A DNA stretch of 64,000 bases from Lentisphaerae bacterium GWF2_38_69 (GCA_001803205.1 MHBE01000005.1:62001-126000); one strand, 5' to 3'; counted from the first letter of the stretch, positions 8,541 through 18,319 are shown. The notes: generated from the sequence alone by a model not told the origin. Program-made: numbers and translations.

Positions 8541-9980
8541 ATGGAATACGATGTTGTAATAGGTTTGGAAGTTCATGTTCAATTAAGAACAAAATCCAAA
8601 ATGTTCTGTTCATGCGCAAATCAGTACGGAGCAGAGCCGAATACTACAATTTGTCCTGTTTGTACAGGCTATCCTGGCGTAATGCCAGTGCCTAACTATG
8701 AAGCAATAAGAAAGACTATCATGGCGGGAATGATGTGTGAATGCGAAATTTCGGAACTAAGCAAGTTTGACAGGAAGAGTTATTTTTATCCAGACATGCC
8801 GAAGAATTATCAGATTTCACAGTATGATCTGCCATTCTGCAAGTTGGGGAAAATTCGTATTTCCGGAAAAGGTTTTTCTGGAGAAGCATTACCTGATAAA
8901 GATATAGGCATAACAAGAATTCACCTTGAAGAAGATGTGGCGAAATCCACTCATTACGCTTCATTCTCCGGGATTGATTACAATAGGGCAGGTGTTCCTC
9001 TGATGGAAATTGTAAGTGAACCTGATATGACAAGCGCCGATGAAGCTTATGCATATCTTACAAGCCTGAAGCTCATTATGCAGTATGGCGCAATAAGCGA
9101 CTGCGACATGGAAAAAGGGCAGATGAGATGTGATGTGAATATTTCTCTGAAGCCAAAAGGAAGAAAAGAATTTGGAACTAAGATTGAACTTAAAAATCTC
9201 AATAGTTTCAGATCGGTCCATCGCGGCATAAACCACGAGATATCCAGACAAGCTGAACTTCTAGACCAGGGCGTTGCTCTGCAGCAGGAAACAAGAGGCT
9301 GGAACGATGACAGAGGAGCAACTTACTTAATGCGCATCAAGGAAAGCGCCCATGATTACAGATATTTTCCTGAACCTGATTTAACTCCTATTTGTTTTTC
9401 TAAAGAAGAAATAGAGATGCTAAGAAAAGAACTGCCTGAGCTTCCGGCACAAATGGCAGAAAGATTTGTTCGTGATTATGAACTAACTGCTTATGATGCT
9501 CAGGTTTTGACTTCTGAAAAGGAAATATCTACATATTTTGATGCTGGAGCTAAAGAAACAAAATCACCTAAACTATTGGCAAACTGGATCATTAATGAAA
9601 TGTTAAGATTGCGCGATGATAGTGAATTTAGTATATTTGAACAGATCCCATTCAAAAACCTTGCTAGATTGGCGAGTATGATTTCTGATAATATTATTTC
9701 CGGCAAGATAGGGAAAATAGTTTTTGAGGAAATGTATGCTACAGGGAAAGACCCTGAGACAATTGTTAAAGAGAAAGTTTTAGCACAGGTAACAGACGAA
9801 TCAGCAATAGTTGAATTTGTAAAGAAAGCAATTGCTGATAATCCCAGCCAGGTAACAGAATACAAGGCCGGCAAGTCTGCTGTTCTGCAGTATTTTGTCG
9901 GACAGGTTATGAAGCTCTCAAGAGGCAAGGCTAACCCTCAGTCCGTAATTAAACTTCTTAAAGAGCAGCTTGATGCCTGA
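8541..9980 (+). CDS. gatB: Aspartyl/glutamyl-tRNA amidotransferase subunit B
   Basis: 479 residues, full length. GatB activates the tRNA-bound acid with ATP and transfers ammonia. The opening GLEVHVQLRTKSKMFC and the zinc-binding cysteines of CSCANQYGAEP-TTICPVC (about 23-41) are typical, as are YFYPDMPKNYQISQYD and RAGVPLMEIVSEPDM. The C-terminal 140 residues are the helical and YqeY-like tRNA-binding tail. Its stop overlaps the HAD gene start by 8 bp. An AAGGAAA element precedes the start. Confidence 0.97.
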   Translation: MEYDVVIGLEVHVQLRTKSKMFCSCANQYGAEPNTTICPVCTGYPGVMPVPNYEAIRKTIMAGMMCECEISELSKFDRKSYFYPDMPKNYQISQYDLPFCKLGKIRISGKGFSGEALPDKDIGITRIHLEEDVAKSTHYASFSGIDYNRAGVPLMEIVSEPDMTSADEAYAYLTSLKLIMQYGAISDCDMEKGQMRCDVNISLKPKGRKEFGTKIELKNLNSFRSVHRGINHEISRQAELLDQGVALQQETRGWNDDRGATYLMRIKESAHDYRYFPEPDLTPICFSKEEIEMLRKELPELPAQMAERFVRDYELTAYDAQVLTSEKEISTYFDAGAKETKSPKLLANWIINEMLRLRDDSEFSIFEQIPFKNLARLASMISDNIISGKIGKIVFEEMYATGKDPETIVKEKVLAQVTDESAIVEFVKKAIADNPSQVTEYKAGKSAVLQYFVGQVMKLSRGKANPQSVIKLLKEQLDA

Positions 9981-10623
9981 GAAATACAAAAACCTGCTTT
10001 TTGATCTTGACGGTACAATTATTGACCCGAAGGAAGGGATTACAACATCTATCCAATACGCATTAAAGAAACTTGGAGCTGAGAAAATTCCTTCTTCCGA
10101 TGAACTTACATGGGGTATTGGCCCGTCGCTAGTGCACAGTTTTCCTAAACTTTTTGGAAAAGAAGACAAAGAATTAGCGCAAAAATGTGTTGAATATTAC
10201 AGAGAGTACTTCTCAAAGAAAGGTATTTTCCAGTGCTTCCTTTACGATGGTATTAAGGATATTCTGACAGAACTTTCAACATCTTCAAAACTGTTTTTGG
10301 CCACCTCCAAACCTGGAATCTTTGCTCTTCAGATACTTGAACTCTTCGAGTTAAAACATCTTTTTACAGGAGTTTATGGCTCGGAATTTGACGGGCGTTT
10401 TATGAATAAAGCTGATTTGATAGCTCATTTACTAAAAATAGAAAAATTAAATGTCTCTGAATGTCTTATGATCGGAGATAGAAAGCATGATATCATAGGC
10501 GCTAAAGTCAATAATATGGAATCCTGCGGCGTCCTTTGGGGTTACGGTTCGAGAAAAGAACTTTCTGAAGCCGGAGTTTCCTTTTTAGTAGAAAAACCTG
10601 AGGGTTTGCTCAAGTTAAAATAA
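9973..10623 (+). CDS. HAD-superfamily phosphatase, phosphoglycolate phosphatase-like
   Basis: 216 residues. Motif I FDLDGTIIDP (residues about 9-18) holds the nucleophile and acid aspartates; motif II is the LATSKPG stretch near 110; motif III/IV is MIGDRKHDIIGA near 165. A helical C1 cap lies between motifs I and II, as in Gph/PpaX. Substrate could be phosphoglycolate, pyrophosphate or another small phosphate ester. The start is ATG 9973 inside the end of gatB, so it is translated from the gatCAB message. Confidence 0.85.
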   Translation: MPEKYKNLLFDLDGTIIDPKEGITTSIQYALKKLGAEKIPSSDELTWGIGPSLVHSFPKLFGKEDKELAQKCVEYYREYFSKKGIFQCFLYDGIKDILTELSTSSKLFLATSKPGIFALQILELFELKHLFTGVYGSEFDGRFMNKADLIAHLLKIEKLNVSECLMIGDRKHDIIGAKVNNMESCGVLWGYGSRKELSEAGVSFLVEKPEGLLKLK

Positions 10624-10673
10624 ATATTTCTTAAAGCAAAGTCTAAGTTTAAAGTTGGTTTTGATAGTTTGAG

Positions 10674-11381
10674 TTAGTCTCTGATATCGCAGTGGTCTAT
10701 GTCGTTCTTATTAGACCCGAACCATACATTGAAATAAGTATCAGATCCATTCTCTCCTCCTGCATCAACTTTTGAGTATGTCCCGTTCTTTTCTGCTCGA
10801 AGTCCAGCGCCTCCTCCGTAAGAACTGCCGCCGCCGCCTTTATTTGTGACTTTCCATCCTTCAGACTTAAACTGTTTATCAAAATAATTAACTACATCTC
10901 TAGGCGACTGTGTTATGGAATAACGGGTGTATGTGCATCCTCTGTCTGTGCCTGTGACAACTTCTTCAGCGCCCGACGGAGGCTGGATAGAAGCGGTTGA
11001 TTTGACAGAAGCAGCAACAGGTGTGCTGTCAAGCTGGATTTTGTCAACATCAATTCCTATGCCGCCCAAGTCAGAATCATTATCTACTTCGCCATAGATA
11101 GTTATGCTTATTTCCGGGGTAACAGTAATGTTTTTCAATTTATCATTATCAATTTTCACATTAATTTCGCCTGTTTTATCTTTGAAGACATATAGTTCAT
11201 CTTTTATGCTTTCTGTAATATTCCCTTTAATGATAACTTTAGTGTCTTCAGGTGAATTTCTAGCTTCTGCAACAGTCGTTGTATTCAGGTCTTTTCTAGT
11301 TCCAGGTCCCTGAAACCCTGCAAATAAATTGGTGCTGCTTAAGGCCATAACAGCAAATATTGAAATAATGATCCGTTTCAT
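10674..11381 (-). CDS. Exported bacterial OB-fold (BOF/YgiW-like) protein with an extra C-terminal domain
   Basis: 235 residues. A signal peptide covers about residues 1-21 (cut after LFA). Residues about 32-125 match the bacterial OB fold of YgiW/YdeI: TVAEARN-SPEDTKVIIKGNI, VFKDKTGEINVKID and TIYGEVD. Residues 140-235 form a second part with a glycine-rich GGGGSSYGGGAG stretch and an aromatic YFNVWFG motif, which I do not recognise. Likely periplasmic; BOF proteins are linked to stress and envelope functions, but ligand is unknown. A good AAAGGAG site precedes the start. A second OB-fold protein lies at 30491. Confidence 0.8.
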   Translation of the reverse strand: MKRIIISIFAVMALSSTNLFAGFQGPGTRKDLNTTTVAEARNSPEDTKVIIKGNITESIKDELYVFKDKTGEINVKIDNDKLKNITVTPEISITIYGEVDNDSDLGGIGIDVDKIQLDSTPVAASVKSTASIQPPSGAEEVVTGTDRGCTYTRYSITQSPRDVVNYFDKQFKSEGWKVTNKGGGGSSYGGGAGLRAEKNGTYSKVDAGGENGSDTYFNVWFGSNKNDIDHCDIRD

Positions 11382-11402
11382 AGTTTTTCTCCTTTAAGGT
11401 GG

Positions 11403-11430
11403 ATTATGCTTAGAAAAAAAATGATTTCAA
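11403..11430 (-). promoter_or_regulatory. Putative sigma-70 promoter of the OB-fold gene
   Basis: Minus strand TTGAAA (11430-11425), 16 bp spacer, CATAAT (11408-11403). The leader would be about 15-20 nt with AAAGGAG inside it. Confidence 0.5.
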
Positions 11431-11513
11431 TATCAATTAGTTAAATAATTAATAATGATTGATTATTATTCTAGAAAAATTCTTTTTGTGAAGTGCTGGA
11501 TGTTGGTCTTAAG

Positions 11514-14500
11514 TTATTCCAGGAGGAATTGTATGTCTTTATCGGTAAGGCGGCTGAAGGATGATGGACTTTCCACTATGCCGTTAAAGAGATTCTGTTT
11601 TCTTTTTTGCAGGTCGAGAATTTTTTCCTCAATAGAATCTTTAACAACCAGTTTGATTGTAGTAATGGGTTTAACCTGGCCGATTCTATGCGTTCTATCG
11701 GTAGCCTGTGCTTCAACACTTGGGTTCCACCAGGGGTCGTAAATAATAACAGTATCGGCGCCTGTCAGATTCAATCCTATACCGCCTGCTTTCAAACTTA
11801 AAAGAAAGAGATTAATATTTTTATCTTTATTGAAATGATTTACTCTCTCAATTCTGTCTTTTGTATTACCGTCAAGATATTCGAAAGGAATTTTCTGTTC
11901 GCTGCACCATTTTTTGATAATGCTTAGAAGAGAAGTGAACTGGCTGAAAACAAGAGTTCTATGACCGCTGTCGATTATCTGGCAGATAATTTCATTAAGA
12001 AGATCGGTTTTTGCCGACTCAATTTTTGACTGGTTAGTAAAATCAGGCAACAGAAGGGGATGGCAGCAGAGTTGGCGCAATCTGAGAAGAGAGCTAAGGA
12101 CATTGAAACGGGTTGATTTTCCCTGAAGGAAGGAGTCACATTCAATTCTTCCCTTGTATAGAATTTCGTTATACACCTTCCTTTGATTACTATTCATCTC
12201 ACAGAAAAGTATCTGTTCTGTCTTTTCAGGAAGTTGTTCTACATCAATTTTTTTCCTTCTTAGAATGAATGGTTTGATTCTGGAAGCAAGTTCCGCCTGT
12301 TTCTCGATATCATTTTCAATTTTGAAGTAATGCTGTTTGAAATTTTCCCTTGAACCCAGCGTGCCGCTATTAAGAAAATCGAAAATTGACCAGATATCTT
12401 CGGGGCTGTTTTCAAGCGGAGTACCGGTCAGGACAATTTTATGTTTTGCATTTATCTGTTTGCATACCCTGGCATTGAGCGTATCAGAGTTCTTTATATG
12501 CTGAGCTTCGTCAAGGATCAGAAGTTCAAAATCAGTATCCTTATAAAGGTCAATATCACGCTTAATGACAGCATAAGAAGTTATGATTAATTTATAGTTG
12601 GAAATATCGCTTATAAGCTGTTCGCGATCTCCGCCGCCGATAAGCAATATTTTCAGGTCAGGCACAAACTTCTTTGCTTCCGCTTCCCAGTTGTATATCA
12701 AGCTCGTTGGGCAGACAACCATAAAAGGTTTTGAAACAGGGTTTTCATTAACTATTAGCTGGATAAGAGCCAAAGTCTGAAGAGTTTTTCCCAAGCCCAT
12801 TTCATCAGCAAGAATGACATTGCAGTTATTGAGAATCATTTTTTTCATCCACATGACAGCATCTATCTGATAATAGCGAAGAGTTCCTTTAAAAGACGAA
12901 AGGTTTATTTCGTCTTTTTTTGGATTAGGTGCCGCAGTAATTGATCTGGATAATTGAAGCCATTGCGCAGGTATGGCATCGGCAATGTCTTTAGCTATTT
13001 CAACCCAATAGATTACGCTGTTTATTGCTATTGTCAGTTCATTTGCTGTTATTAGCGCTATTTCGTCGGCTTTTTCAAGGAATTCTCCAAGTTTATGGTC
13101 AAGTTTAAAAAGCTTTCCATCTTTAAGCACGAAAGTTCTGTTTTCTCTTGATGCTTTGATAAGTTCTTTCCATTTGAAAAAATGTTCACCTGAGTAGAGT
13201 TTGAATTTTGCCTTTACTGAGTCTTTTTCTTCACCAGAAGACAAAATACTGAAGTTTATGTAATCCGGGGATGAGTAAATAAGTTTTGCGGCGGACGGAG
13301 TAATTAGAATTTCGCTGCTGAGTGACAGCAAATCAATAATTTTGTATTGAACAAAGAGTCCTATTCCTTCGGTATCACATAGAGAAAAATATGAATTCCC
13401 GCTGTCTTCAGAAATGCGTATTATTCCGTATGAGAGAAGAGATTTAATGGCGTTCTGTTCAAACTCCTTGTCTCGTTTTATATATGTGCTTCCAGCGGCT
13501 TCTATTTTTGTGTCAGATTCTCCGAAAACATAGGAGCCGTATTTAAAGGAAACATGGAAAACAAGTCCTTTTTTATTATTCGGAAAGAAGTCAATTTTAT
13601 ATTGGACTTTGCACTTATATTCTTTAGTAATAGCTGATTGCTCTTTTTTCCACGTAGATAGGTCGAGATGATGCCTGATGGATTCAAGGCTGTGCTTCTC
13701 AGACAGAATAAAGGATCTAAGCCAAACAAGATCACAATAGGCATTTATCCACCAATATTCGCCTTTCTCTCCTACCCATAGTCCTGATTTACCAAGAAGC
13801 ATTAAAGGGTTAACCAGAGATAATACTCTAGTTCCAATCATTAAAGCGCTTTTGTAATAAGTCGGATTTTTAGGGATAGGAATAGCTGTAATAGAGGCTC
13901 GTTCTCCATGGATAATTATTTTTTGTTCATTGAAATAGATGTTTTTAAAACCAATCAGAGAGTGAAAGAAATCTGCTCCTAGATCAGACTTGAGAGAGAA
14001 TCCATTACCGTCAGGTTCAGCATACTGAGTGATAAACCTAATTATCTGCCTTGACTGCGAGTCAAAATCATGGATTGAAAGATCTGTAGAAAGACCTTCT
14101 GATTCAAATCTTAGCTGTCTTAATTTATTTGTATTACCAATGTATTCTTTTCCTTTGAAAAAAATTTTCAGATTTATATTCCATTTTTCCCAGACGCTGG
14201 AAGCGTTCGGGAATCCATTTTTTGAATGAATAAAAATTTCAGCAGAAGGTTGTTTAGGGGTCTGCTTTGGTAACAGTTTATCTTTACGATTTTCTTCTAA
14301 AGCTGCAACATTAGGTTTTTTAAGTGCGGGTTTGGATTCTTTCTGAACTTCTACAGATACATGGAATTTATGATAGTGCATCAGGCATGAAAGTTCTTCG
14401 AAAGTAATATCGGTAGGATTCTTAGAGAGTCTTGTATTGATTTCTTTAATGCCATAAGAACATATAAGATTAGATTTTGAAGATTTGAAAAGATATACAG

Positions 14501-14618
14501 CATCATCTCCTGACGCCACGCTGAAAATGATAGAGCATTCTTCGAGAGCAGCTTCAGCCTGTCTAACCGTTTCTCTTGACAGTTTCGCAATAAGCGCATT
14601 TAAAGAAAGCCAATCCAT
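11514..14618 (-). CDS. SNF2-family DNA-dependent ATPase/helicase
   Basis: 1034 residues. The C-terminal 470 residues are a complete SNF2 motor: Walker A ILADEMGLGKTLQTLALI (about 610-627), LDEAQHIKNSD box II, VLTGTPLENSPEDIWSIFDF box III, and the helicase-C end with SLKAGGIGLNLTGADTV and ATDRTHRIGQ. The N-terminal 550 residues have no cysteine-rich SWIM zinc motif and no domain I can name; length and layout resemble bacterial RapA/SNF2 proteins of the HepA class. It translocates on DNA and probably remodels protein-DNA complexes; its target is unknown. It is divergent from the murC operon with abutting promoters. No Shine-Dalgarno is visible before the ATG. Confidence 0.92.
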   Translation of the reverse strand: MDWLSLNALIAKLSRETVRQAEAALEECSIIFSVASGDDAVYLFKSSKSNLICSYGIKEINTRLSKNPTDITFEELSCLMHYHKFHVSVEVQKESKPALKKPNVAALEENRKDKLLPKQTPKQPSAEIFIHSKNGFPNASSVWEKWNINLKIFFKGKEYIGNTNKLRQLRFESEGLSTDLSIHDFDSQSRQIIRFITQYAEPDGNGFSLKSDLGADFFHSLIGFKNIYFNEQKIIIHGERASITAIPIPKNPTYYKSALMIGTRVLSLVNPLMLLGKSGLWVGEKGEYWWINAYCDLVWLRSFILSEKHSLESIRHHLDLSTWKKEQSAITKEYKCKVQYKIDFFPNNKKGLVFHVSFKYGSYVFGESDTKIEAAGSTYIKRDKEFEQNAIKSLLSYGIIRISEDSGNSYFSLCDTEGIGLFVQYKIIDLLSLSSEILITPSAAKLIYSSPDYINFSILSSGEEKDSVKAKFKLYSGEHFFKWKELIKASRENRTFVLKDGKLFKLDHKLGEFLEKADEIALITANELTIAINSVIYWVEIAKDIADAIPAQWLQLSRSITAAPNPKKDEINLSSFKGTLRYYQIDAVMWMKKMILNNCNVILADEMGLGKTLQTLALIQLIVNENPVSKPFMVVCPTSLIYNWEAEAKKFVPDLKILLIGGGDREQLISDISNYKLIITSYAVIKRDIDLYKDTDFELLILDEAQHIKNSDTLNARVCKQINAKHKIVLTGTPLENSPEDIWSIFDFLNSGTLGSRENFKQHYFKIENDIEKQAELASRIKPFILRRKKIDVEQLPEKTEQILFCEMNSNQRKVYNEILYKGRIECDSFLQGKSTRFNVLSSLLRLRQLCCHPLLLPDFTNQSKIESAKTDLLNEIICQIIDSGHRTLVFSQFTSLLSIIKKWCSEQKIPFEYLDGNTKDRIERVNHFNKDKNINLFLLSLKAGGIGLNLTGADTVIIYDPWWNPSVEAQATDRTHRIGQVKPITTIKLVVKDSIEEKILDLQKRKQNLFNGIVESPSSFSRLTDKDIQFLLE

Positions 14619-14657
14619 ATATATCTATAATAATTATTTTTAATTAACCGAACCGGA

Positions 14658-14686
14658 AAGATAAACTCACAAGAGAACTAATTCAA
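14658..14686 (-). promoter_or_regulatory. Putative promoter of the SNF2 gene
   Basis: Minus strand TTGAAT (14686-14681), 17 bp spacer, TATCTT (14663-14658). The leader would be about 30 nt. Its -35 box directly abuts that of the rightward promoter. Confidence 0.5.
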
Positions 14687-14715
14687 TTGAAACGATGGAA
14701 AAAAATATATATAAC
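14687..14715 (+). promoter_or_regulatory. Putative promoter of the lipoprotein-murC operon
   Basis: TTGAAA (14687-14692), 17 bp spacer, TATAAC (14710-14715). It faces away from the SNF2 promoter; the two -35 boxes touch. Confidence 0.55.
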
Positions 14716-14761
14716 CATAAGGTAATGATGAGAATTTAAATACTTAAACTGAGTGAGATTT

Positions 14762-15133
14762 ATGGGTAAAAAATATTTTGTTCCGTGTTTGGCTGCAGCA
14801 ATCTCAATTATATCCGGATGTACGACTCTTAATAAAGAGAAGATAAGCGATAAACTAAGTGCCTGTGAGTTTGCTTCTCAAGAAAAAGAACATGATGTAA
14901 AAATAACATATAAGTCAAATACAGTTGAAAGCCTTGATGTTGTTTATAATAATAAAAATGAGTCGGTTAGAGTTACTATGCCTGACGGGAGGCAATATGA
15001 ACTTCCCCGCGCAATGGCAGCTTCTGGCGTACGCTATACAAGCGATGATAATACTGTTTTCTGGTCGAAAGGGGCGAACGCGCAATTCTGGATTGATGGC
15101 AAACTTGTTTTTAGCGGAGAAGAGAAAGAGTAA
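14762..15133 (+). CDS. MliC-like lysozyme-inhibitor-type lipoprotein
   Basis: 123 residues from ATG 14762. The signal peptide ends in lipobox IISGC (about residue 18). The rest fits the MliC (membrane-bound inhibitor of c-type lysozyme) fold: ITYKSNTVESLDVVYNN, VRVTMPDGRQYELP and the signature AASGVRYTSDD-TVFWSKGANAQFW. In MliC the conserved SxxxSGxxY and K residues plug the lysozyme active site; serine, tyrosine and lysine equivalents remain here. Inhibition itself is inferred. A GTG three codons upstream is a weaker start. The gene is 30 bp before murC, which fits a role in peptidoglycan protection. Confidence 0.75.
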   Translation: MGKKYFVPCLAAAISIISGCTTLNKEKISDKLSACEFASQEKEHDVKITYKSNTVESLDVVYNNKNESVRVTMPDGRQYELPRAMAASGVRYTSDDNTVFWSKGANAQFWIDGKLVFSGEEKE

Positions 15134-15163
15134 TGCTTTCTTTGTAAGATTTGTGTGGTAAAA

Positions 15164-16462
15164 ATGAATTTACAAAATATAAAAATACATTTTATTGGTT
15201 GCGGAGGCATTGGCATGCTTGGCCTTGCCCTGATGGTGCTCGAAAAAGGCGCAATTGTAAGCGGATCTGATATTGAGGAAAGCAAGAATACAAAACTCCT
15301 CAAATCTTTAGGAGCAAGAGTCGTAATAGGAAAACACGAAGCTTTAAATATTCCATCACAGAATGAACCTTGTATAATCATTTACTCTTCTGCTGTTAAA
15401 CTGGATAATCCTGAACTCTTAAGAGCGCGGGAACTAAATTACATTTGCTATAAGAGAGGTGAGTTTTTAGGAATTCTAGCTAAATCATTTGAAACAGTTA
15501 TTTCAGTGGCAGGTTCGCATGGAAAGACGACCGTCACATCAATGATAACTTATGTTTTACTTAAAGCCGGCTTAAAGCCAGGCTACTACATTGGCGGGTT
15601 TCCCAGGGGGTGGGAAAAGAATGCTTCATGCGGAAACGGTAAAACACTTGTGGCAGAAGCTGACGAGAGTGATTTATCATTAAATTTCTTATGTCCGACA
15701 GTAGGTATTGCATTGAACCTGGACAATGACCATGCGTGGAATGTGGGCGGGCTTGATAAACTTCATGAAGGTTTCAAAAAATACGTTTTCGATTCAAGAA
15801 TATTTTTAAATGGTTCAGAAAACTTTCCTGAAGGATTTCTTGAGGAACTCAAAACCAATGGAATAGAATTTTTAGAAAGAGAGAATATGCAGACAGGAGA
15901 GAGTCTCAATTCCGCAGAATACAACAATTTAAGTACAGTTGTTACTGTAGCTGGATATTTTGGCATTACTTCTCAAAGGACATTAGATATTCTTAAAACT
16001 TTTCCCGGTGTAGAGAGAAGAATGTCCAGGATATTTGACTCTGAAACTCTGATAGTACTAGAAGACTACGCTCATCACCCCTCAGAAATAAATGCTGTTA
16101 TTTCTCAGGTAAAAACAAAATACTCTGACAGGAAACTTATAGTTCTCTTTCAGCCACACAGGGAAAAACGCCTCCAGTTCTGCTTTGAAGCTTTTGTCAA
16201 AGAACTCTCAAAAGCTGATTTTGTATTTATTTTACCAGTGTTCGGTGCTTGGGAAAATACAGGAAAAAAGCTTGAAGAAGAGCTCAAAAAAGCAATTGGG
16301 AGCAAAAGCAGAAATATATCTTATGACTGGAATAACTCGGCATTTGAGCTCAGTTCATTTATTAAACCTGAAGAGAAAACTCTTTTAATGCTGCTGGGAG
16401 CCGGGGATATTAATCAAATAATAAAACCCTTAGTAGAAAATCTTTCATGGAGATTTAAGTAA
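15164..16462 (+). CDS. murC: UDP-N-acetylmuramate--L-alanine ligase (MurC)
   Basis: 432 residues, slightly short for MurC. It adds L-alanine to UDP-MurNAc in peptidoglycan synthesis. The N-terminal FIGCGGIGMLGLA nucleotide-binding loop, SGSDIEES, and the ATP-binding GSHGKTTVTSM loop (about 118-128, Ser where most have Thr) are clear. LVAEADESD, LNLDNDHAW, YAHHPSEI and FQPHREKR follow in order. Mpl (murein peptide ligase) is the alternative; the N-terminus is closer to MurC. Start at ATG 15164. The stop overlaps the next ATG. Confidence 0.85.
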   Translation: MNLQNIKIHFIGCGGIGMLGLALMVLEKGAIVSGSDIEESKNTKLLKSLGARVVIGKHEALNIPSQNEPCIIIYSSAVKLDNPELLRARELNYICYKRGEFLGILAKSFETVISVAGSHGKTTVTSMITYVLLKAGLKPGYYIGGFPRGWEKNASCGNGKTLVAEADESDLSLNFLCPTVGIALNLDNDHAWNVGGLDKLHEGFKKYVFDSRIFLNGSENFPEGFLEELKTNGIEFLERENMQTGESLNSAEYNNLSTVVTVAGYFGITSQRTLDILKTFPGVERRMSRIFDSETLIVLEDYAHHPSEINAVISQVKTKYSDRKLIVLFQPHREKRLQFCFEAFVKELSKADFVFILPVFGAWENTGKKLEEELKKAIGSKSRNISYDWNNSAFELSSFIKPEEKTLLMLLGAGDINQIIKPLVENLSWRFK

Positions 16463-17316
16463 TGTTCAGGCTCCATTTTTCTGTTTTAATGTTTGGCATA
16501 ACTGGTCTTTTCGGTAAATTTGTTACGCTCTCTTCTACCATGATAACTTTTGGAAGATGCTTTTTCGCAGTTATCTTTCTTTTCTTTTGCATAGTAGCAA
16601 TGAAAGAAAATTTCTTTTTTAAATCAAAAAAAGATTTTCTGACAGTCCTTTTCACGGGAGTCATAATTGGGCTTGTATGGTTTTTCTTTTTCCAGTCAAT
16701 AAAAGTTTCTACAGTTTCTGTTGGCCTCATCACCTACGCTACCGTAGCAATTTTTACTACTTTTATAGAACCTTTATATTTCCGTAAAAAAATAAGAAGA
16801 ACAGATATAATCCTGGCTTTTGTGGCTTTTATAGGTGTTTGTCTGGTCGTGCCTGATTTTAATCTTTCGGACAATATTACGCAGGGAGTTATTCTTGGTC
16901 TTTTGGCAGCTTTTTTTTCTTCGATTTTTTGCGTAATGACTAAGAAACTCATAACAAAATATTCAAGTGTCAAGCTGACATTCTATCAGTATGGGACAGT
17001 TGCAGTGCTTGGGCTGCCTTTCTTTGCAGTACAGCATCCTTCAGTTGATGCAAAAAATCTTATGCTTATAATAATTCTTGGCGTGATTTTTACGGGTTTT
17101 GCCAACACTCTTTTTATTAGTTCCTTTAAGAAAGTTACTGCTACAAAAGCTATGATTATACTTACTCTGGAACCAATATATGGAGTGATACTTGCAATAA
17201 TTCTGCTTGGAGAAAAACCTACGATGAACACCCTTATTGGAGGGGTTATAATTTTTCTCAGCGCTTTTTATGCAACAATTGAAGGGCAATTGGTTGCCAA
17301 ACTGCGTACTAAATAG
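16462..17316 (+). CDS. EamA/DMT-family transporter
   Basis: 284 residues with about ten transmembrane segments in two five-helix halves, the layout of EamA (drug/metabolite) carriers. The repeat ends are seen in the VGLITYATVAIFTTFIEPLYF region near 95 and the matching TATKAMIILTLEPIYGVILA near 230, both with the proline before an aromatic residue that marks this family. Substrate cannot be predicted. ATG 16462 shares a base with the murC stop, so translation is coupled. Confidence 0.85.
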   Translation: MFRLHFSVLMFGITGLFGKFVTLSSTMITFGRCFFAVIFLFFCIVAMKENFFFKSKKDFLTVLFTGVIIGLVWFFFFQSIKVSTVSVGLITYATVAIFTTFIEPLYFRKKIRRTDIILAFVAFIGVCLVVPDFNLSDNITQGVILGLLAAFFSSIFCVMTKKLITKYSSVKLTFYQYGTVAVLGLPFFAVQHPSVDAKNLMLIIILGVIFTGFANTLFISSFKKVTATKAMIILTLEPIYGVILAIILLGEKPTMNTLIGGVIIFLSAFYATIEGQLVAKLRTK

Positions 17317-17361
17317 TATTATTCAGGTTTTGCGTCAAACTTTATCAGGTTTTTAACTAGA

Positions 17362-18273
17362 ATGAATGATTATTTAAAATTTTGTGAGTTTACAAGCGAC
17401 ATTGATTTTTCCGGCGTAATCGGAGAGCTTCTTGGGGCTCTGCCGTATCAAAGCTGCATCAGCGATGACCTTGAAAGTAAAATTACTTCTTACAGACTAT
17501 ATTACGAGTCTGAAGCTGAAGGCAGAGAACTTTTTAAAGTGTTGGGTGACAATATTGCTCAATGGCGCGATATCGGTGTTAATTCTTCTGAAGTAGCATT
17601 TGGTTCTATCAAGAATGAAGACTGGCAGGAAGTCTGGAAAAAGCACTTCAAGATACAGCACATAACATCAAACTTTGTTATAAAAGCCAGCTGGCTTGAC
17701 TACCACAGAAAAGGTGATGAAAAGGTAATAGAAATTGATCCTGGAATGAGTTTTGGGACTGGCAGTCATGAAACGACTCAATTTTGTCTAAAAGCAATTG
17801 AAAAATTATCCGGACATGGGTACAGAAGTTTTCTTGATGCAGGATGCGGTTCAGGTATTCTTGCCATAGGTGCTGTGATGTTTGGCTTTGATGTAGTATA
17901 TGCCTTTGATTATGATGAAGAATCAGTTGAATCTACACTTGAAAACATACAAAGGAATAAGATTGCTCAGACAATTAAATTAAATACATCTGATATAGCA
18001 TGCTATGAACCGGACAGGAAATTCGATTTAGTAATGGCAAATATCATATCCGGAATTTTAATCGCGAATAAGGAAAAACTGATGTCATGGGTCAGCCCAG
18101 CAGGCTGTCTCGTTCTTTCAGGAATTCTTAAAGACGAGTACCCAAAAGTCAGAGCTGAATTTACCAGCAATGGCTTTGTTGAAATATATTCAGGAACTGA
18201 AAAAGAGTGGACAGGCGGTGTTTTTCATAGAGGTCCTGACGAAGTATTAAAAAATTTGCTTAGAGAACAATAA
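17362..18273 (+). CDS. prmA: Ribosomal protein L11 methyltransferase
   Basis: 303 residues, standard length. PrmA trimethylates several amines of ribosomal protein L11 using SAM. The family start of the catalytic part, EDWQEVWKKHFK (about 75-86), then IEIDPGMSFGTGSHETTQ (about 126-143), the SAM loop FLDAGCGSGILAIGA (about 160) and NIISGILI (NPPY-like loop) are all present. It is 45 bp after the EamA gene in the murC operon. Confidence 0.95.
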   Translation: MNDYLKFCEFTSDIDFSGVIGELLGALPYQSCISDDLESKITSYRLYYESEAEGRELFKVLGDNIAQWRDIGVNSSEVAFGSIKNEDWQEVWKKHFKIQHITSNFVIKASWLDYHRKGDEKVIEIDPGMSFGTGSHETTQFCLKAIEKLSGHGYRSFLDAGCGSGILAIGAVMFGFDVVYAFDYDEESVESTLENIQRNKIAQTIKLNTSDIACYEPDRKFDLVMANIISGILIANKEKLMSWVSPAGCLVLSGILKDEYPKVRAEFTSNGFVEIYSGTEKEWTGGVFHRGPDEVLKNLLREQ

Positions 18274-18319
18274 AGGGCAATTCCTGTCAGATACAGCTCG
18301 AAGACAAAGGAGGATGAAA

